From assembly GCA_021730835.1 (NCBI GenBank), contig JAKFYP010000205.1, positions 1 through 6,104 of the forward strand: a stretch of 6,104 nucleotides of DNA, in the 5' to 3' direction. Of this stretch, positions 4,032 through 6,104 are shown piece after piece. Under the pieces are notes generated by a model. That model did no database searches, was not told the DNA's origin, and saw only the letters and a list, made by a program, of their open reading frames with translations. Position numbers and translations under genes: made by a program. This DNA comes from Alphaproteobacteria bacterium (GTDB taxonomy: Bacteria; Pseudomonadota; Alphaproteobacteria; Rickettsiales; UBA998). How positions within the stretch are numbered: the stretch's first letter is position 1; each line of letters begins with the position of its first letter.

Positions 4032-5600
4032 CTAGCGTTGCGGGAATTGCACGCCCATAAAAGGTTGCCCTCGCGGGGGGAACCGTTTGCCCGCCTTAAA
4101 CAGCACAGTTTGCACCATGTATTTATTCTGTGGCCCCCCGGATGCCAGTTGCGTAAAGACCGCAGGCATGACCGGCCAGGCTTCCTGCTCTGACCAGCCC
4201 GCTGAAGTGCTGTAGCTCTCCGACTGCTGCCATGACTGGCCTCCGGAGTAGCCATGCGACCACGAGCCGCCTTGCGGCGAGGAGCTGTGTCCAGAGTTGA
4301 TCCCTGCATTACCGCCCCAGCTTGAGGTGTCACTGCCGGACGTGCCGGCGTTTCTGCGTCGCACCACGCGCTTGGCAATCGTCTCGCTGGCCCATTCGTT
4401 GGTGGTTTTGTCGTGATTGCGGCAAAAAATCAGCGTGGAGAAATTCCCCAGCATCGAGAGGGCCTGATACTGGCCGCGTTGCGGCTCGAACGCCGCATAG
4501 AGGTTGTTGAGATTCTGGGTCAGGCAGAAGGCCGAGACCCATGAGGAACGCCCCGCCTGCATCAGTCTGGCATCGGAAGCCGGGGAGGCGAGAAACTGGT
4601 ATTCATCGCAGAGCAGAAAACAGGGCCGTTCGCCGATGCTCAGGCCCTGACGCCGCAACAGGGCGTCAATCCAGATTTTTTTCATGCAGATTTGAAAGCT
4701 TCTCCCGACATCGCCGTATTCACTGACCGGCAGGTCAAGAATGACAATAGAGCCATAGCGCGTGACATCCGGCTCCCATGTGCTTGGCCCCCGGCAGGCG
4801 AATAACTCCGCCACCGGCCCGCTTAAAAATGGGTCAGCCATGTTGGTGAAGGTCGAGATAATCCCGGCTACTTGCCGATCACTGCCCGGCCTCGCCATCT
4901 CCCGATGCCAGTAGGCATGCAGATGCCGCACATCATGGCCTTGTACTTCGGCCCGCCCGAGGCATTCCACCAGCAGAGAATCCGGGGGATAGTCCGGCCT
5001 GCCTTTGGCCGGATTGAAAAATGGCATGCCGTCAATGATGGCCTTAATGGATTCCATCGAGACCGGCATCCCGCCAAGGCGCAATGTTTCCATGCTGTGC
5101 CTAAGCAGCCGCCGGACGCCCTCATTCCAGTAACTATCCCCTTGTGATCGTTTTCCCCCATCGGCACGGTTTTCGATGGCCTCCATGAAAATGCTGACGG
5201 CATTCTCAATCAATCCTCCCCCAGCACCCGGCCTGTTGAACTCGTAGTCGAGGAAATTGAAAGCAAATGGCCCGCCGGGGCGAATGATGCGCACATCGTT
5301 GCCCCTTCCGGTCTCCTGTGCTATCCGCACGATCCGTTCCGTATCATCGCTTTTGACGGTGCAGACCAGCCCGCCGAAACCCATTTTCAGGTACATGCGC
5401 AGCAGCGCACGCATGACCCCGGTGGTCTTGCCGCTTCCCGTCCCACCGAAACACATGAAATGTTCAAAAAAATCTCCCAGATTCAGAAATGCTCCGTTAC
5501 CCAGCCGCAACAGGGGACGGTCAAGTCCATGCGGGTAGGGCTTGGCTACAAGACGCGATTCCGGCTCCATATTAGAAAGCCGCGCCAGCAATCCCATCAT
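4032..5600 (-). CDS. Type IV secretion coupling ATPase (VirD4/TraG/TraD family) without N-terminal membrane domain
   Basis: A 522-residue protein of the conjugative coupling family, which docks the relaxase-DNA complex on the type IV channel and drives transfer with ATP. Walker A is GTGSGKTT at 53-60, Walker B is CFLLCDEYQ at 327-335 (D332, E333), and the conserved Gln motif is TQNLNNLY at 361-368. The C-terminal core FTQLASGG...VLFKAGKRF at 482-507 fits the TraD/TraG tail. Family members usually carry about 70-150 residues with two membrane spans before Walker A. Here Walker A begins at residue 53 and no span precedes it, so the protein looks soluble or anchored by a partner, perhaps the next gene. 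Residues 419-470 form a Gly/Ser/Trp/Gln-rich low-complexity linker. Two adjacent ATGs exist; AAGGAG is 3 bases from 5600 and 6 from 5597, so the second may be used. Family call firm. Confidence 0.93.
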   Translation of the reverse strand: MMGLLARLSNMEPESRLVAKPYPHGLDRPLLRLGNGAFLNLGDFFEHFMCFGGTGSGKTTGVMRALLRMYLKMGFGGLVCTVKSDDTERIVRIAQETGRGNDVRIIRPGGPFAFNFLDYEFNRPGAGGGLIENAVSIFMEAIENRADGGKRSQGDSYWNEGVRRLLRHSMETLRLGGMPVSMESIKAIIDGMPFFNPAKGRPDYPPDSLLVECLGRAEVQGHDVRHLHAYWHREMARPGSDRQVAGIISTFTNMADPFLSGPVAELFACRGPSTWEPDVTRYGSIVILDLPVSEYGDVGRSFQICMKKIWIDALLRRQGLSIGERPCFLLCDEYQFLASPASDARLMQAGRSSWVSAFCLTQNLNNLYAAFEPQRGQYQALSMLGNFSTLIFCRNHDKTTNEWASETIAKRVVRRRNAGTSGSDTSSWGGNAGINSGHSSSPQGGSWSHGYSGGQSWQQSESYSTSAGWSEQEAWPVMPAVFTQLASGGPQNKYMVQTVLFKAGKRFPPRGQPFMGVQFPQR

Positions 5601-5603
5601 GTT

Positions 5604-5609
5604 CTCCTT
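5604..5609 (-). promoter_or_regulatory. Ribosome binding site of the coupling ATPase
   Basis: AAGGAG on the minus strand is 3 bases from the ATG at 5600 and 6 from the ATG at 5597. The spacing favours 5597. It is preceded by a five-codon frame, MRPLM, ending in TAA right at this site, perhaps by chance. Confidence 0.6.
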
Positions 5610-5730
5610 ACATGAGCGGGCGCATGCGTGCAGAAACTACGGTTTGCCCGGATAACCTCTTTAGAATGTTTCAGGGAACGCCAGACCGTATCCTCCTTTC
5701 GCCGTAGAGGAATGAAGGGTCATTACACGA

Positions 5731-5740
5731 TTCCCGGGAA
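5731..5740. repeat. 10-bp palindrome TTCCCGGGAA
   Basis: A perfect palindrome in the gap before the coupling ATPase. Allowing one mismatch per side, it widens to 16 bases with CG at both ends. It may be a regulator site or chance. Confidence 0.3.
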
Positions 5741-5776
5741 CCGTACAGGCGCTTCCCATGCGCCCGCCAGTCTGTT

Positions 5777-6103
5777 TTACTTGTCCCGCATGGCCGCGAT
5801 GGCAATGAGCGTGCAGGTCGGCACGAAGCCATCTAGTTGCTCTGTAATGTCGATAATTTCCCAAAGATGCGCCCAGCCTTTCGACCCCCACATGGCGGCG
5901 CTGATCATGGCCAGCGCGATATCGAAACCGATTCCTACCCCCGGTATCCGGCCAATCGTGCAATCGGCAACATCCAGCGTGACGGCGATGCCAAGCTTGA
6001 TGCCTGTGCCGAGACAGCGGCCCACGGATTCCACCATCTCTAATCCCTTGTAGGTTACATCAGACCACTGGACAGGCGGCGGGGAAGGGGGGAGCCATGC
6101 CAC
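5777..6103 (-). CDS. Small membrane-associated protein of unknown function (5' end uncertain)
   Basis: At least 108 residues, ending in TAA at 5777-5779. The first possible start in view is GTG at 6103, one base from the window edge, so the gene may begin further upstream and any ribosome binding site is out of view. The N-terminus is proline-rich (LPPSPPPVQW). A middle stretch (about 34-48) and a glycine-rich hydrophobic stretch (54-72, GVGIGFDIALAMISAAMW) could be membrane or membrane-surface helices. The C-terminus has a short hydrophobic end (95-105) with MRDK last. Two or three Cys residues (30, 48, 97) are present. I do not recognise it. It lies on the same strand as the coupling ATPase, 176 bases ahead of it, so it may belong to the transfer region without being in the tightly coupled part of the operon. 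Confidence 0.65.
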   Translation of the reverse strand: MAWLPPSPPPVQWSDVTYKGLEMVESVGRCLGTGIKLGIAVTLDVADCTIGRIPGVGIGFDIALAMISAAMWGSKGWAHLWEIIDITEQLDGFVPTCTLIAIAAMRDK

Positions 6104-6104
6104 C

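Larger units (their letters stand above)
5601..5776 (-). other. Gap upstream of the coupling ATPase gene
   Basis: About 176 bases hold the ATPase ribosome binding site (AAGGAG at 5604-5609) and a 10-bp perfect palindrome TTCCCGGGAA at 5731-5740, a possible operator. A second strong Shine-Dalgarno-like AAAGGAGG lies at 5692-5699 with no usual start codon behind it. I find no convincing promoter. A 32-codon minus-strand frame at 5661-5760 is possible but unsupported. Confidence 0.5.

Noticed and set aside
4010..4378. 122-codon minus-strand frame inside the ATPase gene
   Set aside because: It is Arg-rich and low in structure, as expected of an off-frame reading of the Gly/Ser linker region.
5692..5699. 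Strong Shine-Dalgarno AAAGGAGG on the minus strand
   Set aside because: Only ACG or CTG follow at working distance. The frame behind it ends after about 31 codons at the ATPase start, so no gene is supported.
5661..5760. 32-codon minus-strand ORF (MGSACTVPGNRV...)
   Set aside because: It has only a weak GGCGGG before the ATG, no family likeness and no coupling to its neighbours.

Overview
The window looks like the joint between an accessory two-gene nuclease cassette and a conjugation module of a plasmid or integrative conjugative element. The protein families (a DUF2958-type protein, a VirD4/TraD-like coupling ATPase, and a T5orf172-type GIY-YIG protein with a putative helicase partner) point to Pseudomonadota. 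Alphaproteobacteria is my best guess, but the window holds no marker that fixes a genus.

Left part, about 1-1511, plus strand: the last 69 codons of a gene that I take, with modest confidence, to be a helicase run by an 8-base overlap into a complete 401-residue GIY-YIG/T5orf172 protein. A 34-codon ORF follows through an ATGA overlap; it may be the stump of a third gene. The tight coupling suggests that the helicase-like and nuclease-like proteins act together, possibly in defence or DNA processing.

Middle, about 1512-1881: roughly 370 bases without a convincing gene but rich in structure. There is a near-consensus sigma70-type promoter (TTGATA, 16 bp, TATAAT) reading rightward, with a 16-bp perfect palindrome over its -35 box and a shorter inverted repeat over its -10 box. 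An orphan Shine-Dalgarno sequence with no start codon behind it comes next. Then comes a nested inverted-repeat element (about 1744-1864) containing three units centred on TAC. This is the best candidate in the window for an origin of transfer or another replication/transfer control site. It may also be the structured part of a non-coding RNA made from the promoter.

Right part, 1882-6103, minus strand: a compact leftward gene set. In transcription order it holds a small membrane protein that may continue past the window edge, a 177-base gap, a VirD4/TraD-type coupling ATPase (522 aa), a multi-pass membrane protein (224 aa), a 130-aa unknown with an EF-hand-like loop, a DUF2958 protein (145 aa) and a protein with an N-terminal helix-turn-helix and C-terminal membrane segments (202 aa). 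The last five are spaced by 12 bases or less, each start with a good Shine-Dalgarno. The ATPase has no N-terminal membrane anchor, and the next gene encodes only membrane segments, so the two may form a split coupling protein. The HTH/membrane protein sits beside the oriT-like element and could bind that DNA and hold it at the membrane. No relaxase is visible. Two consecutive junctions in this operon share a repeated 3'-end plus ribosome-binding cassette.
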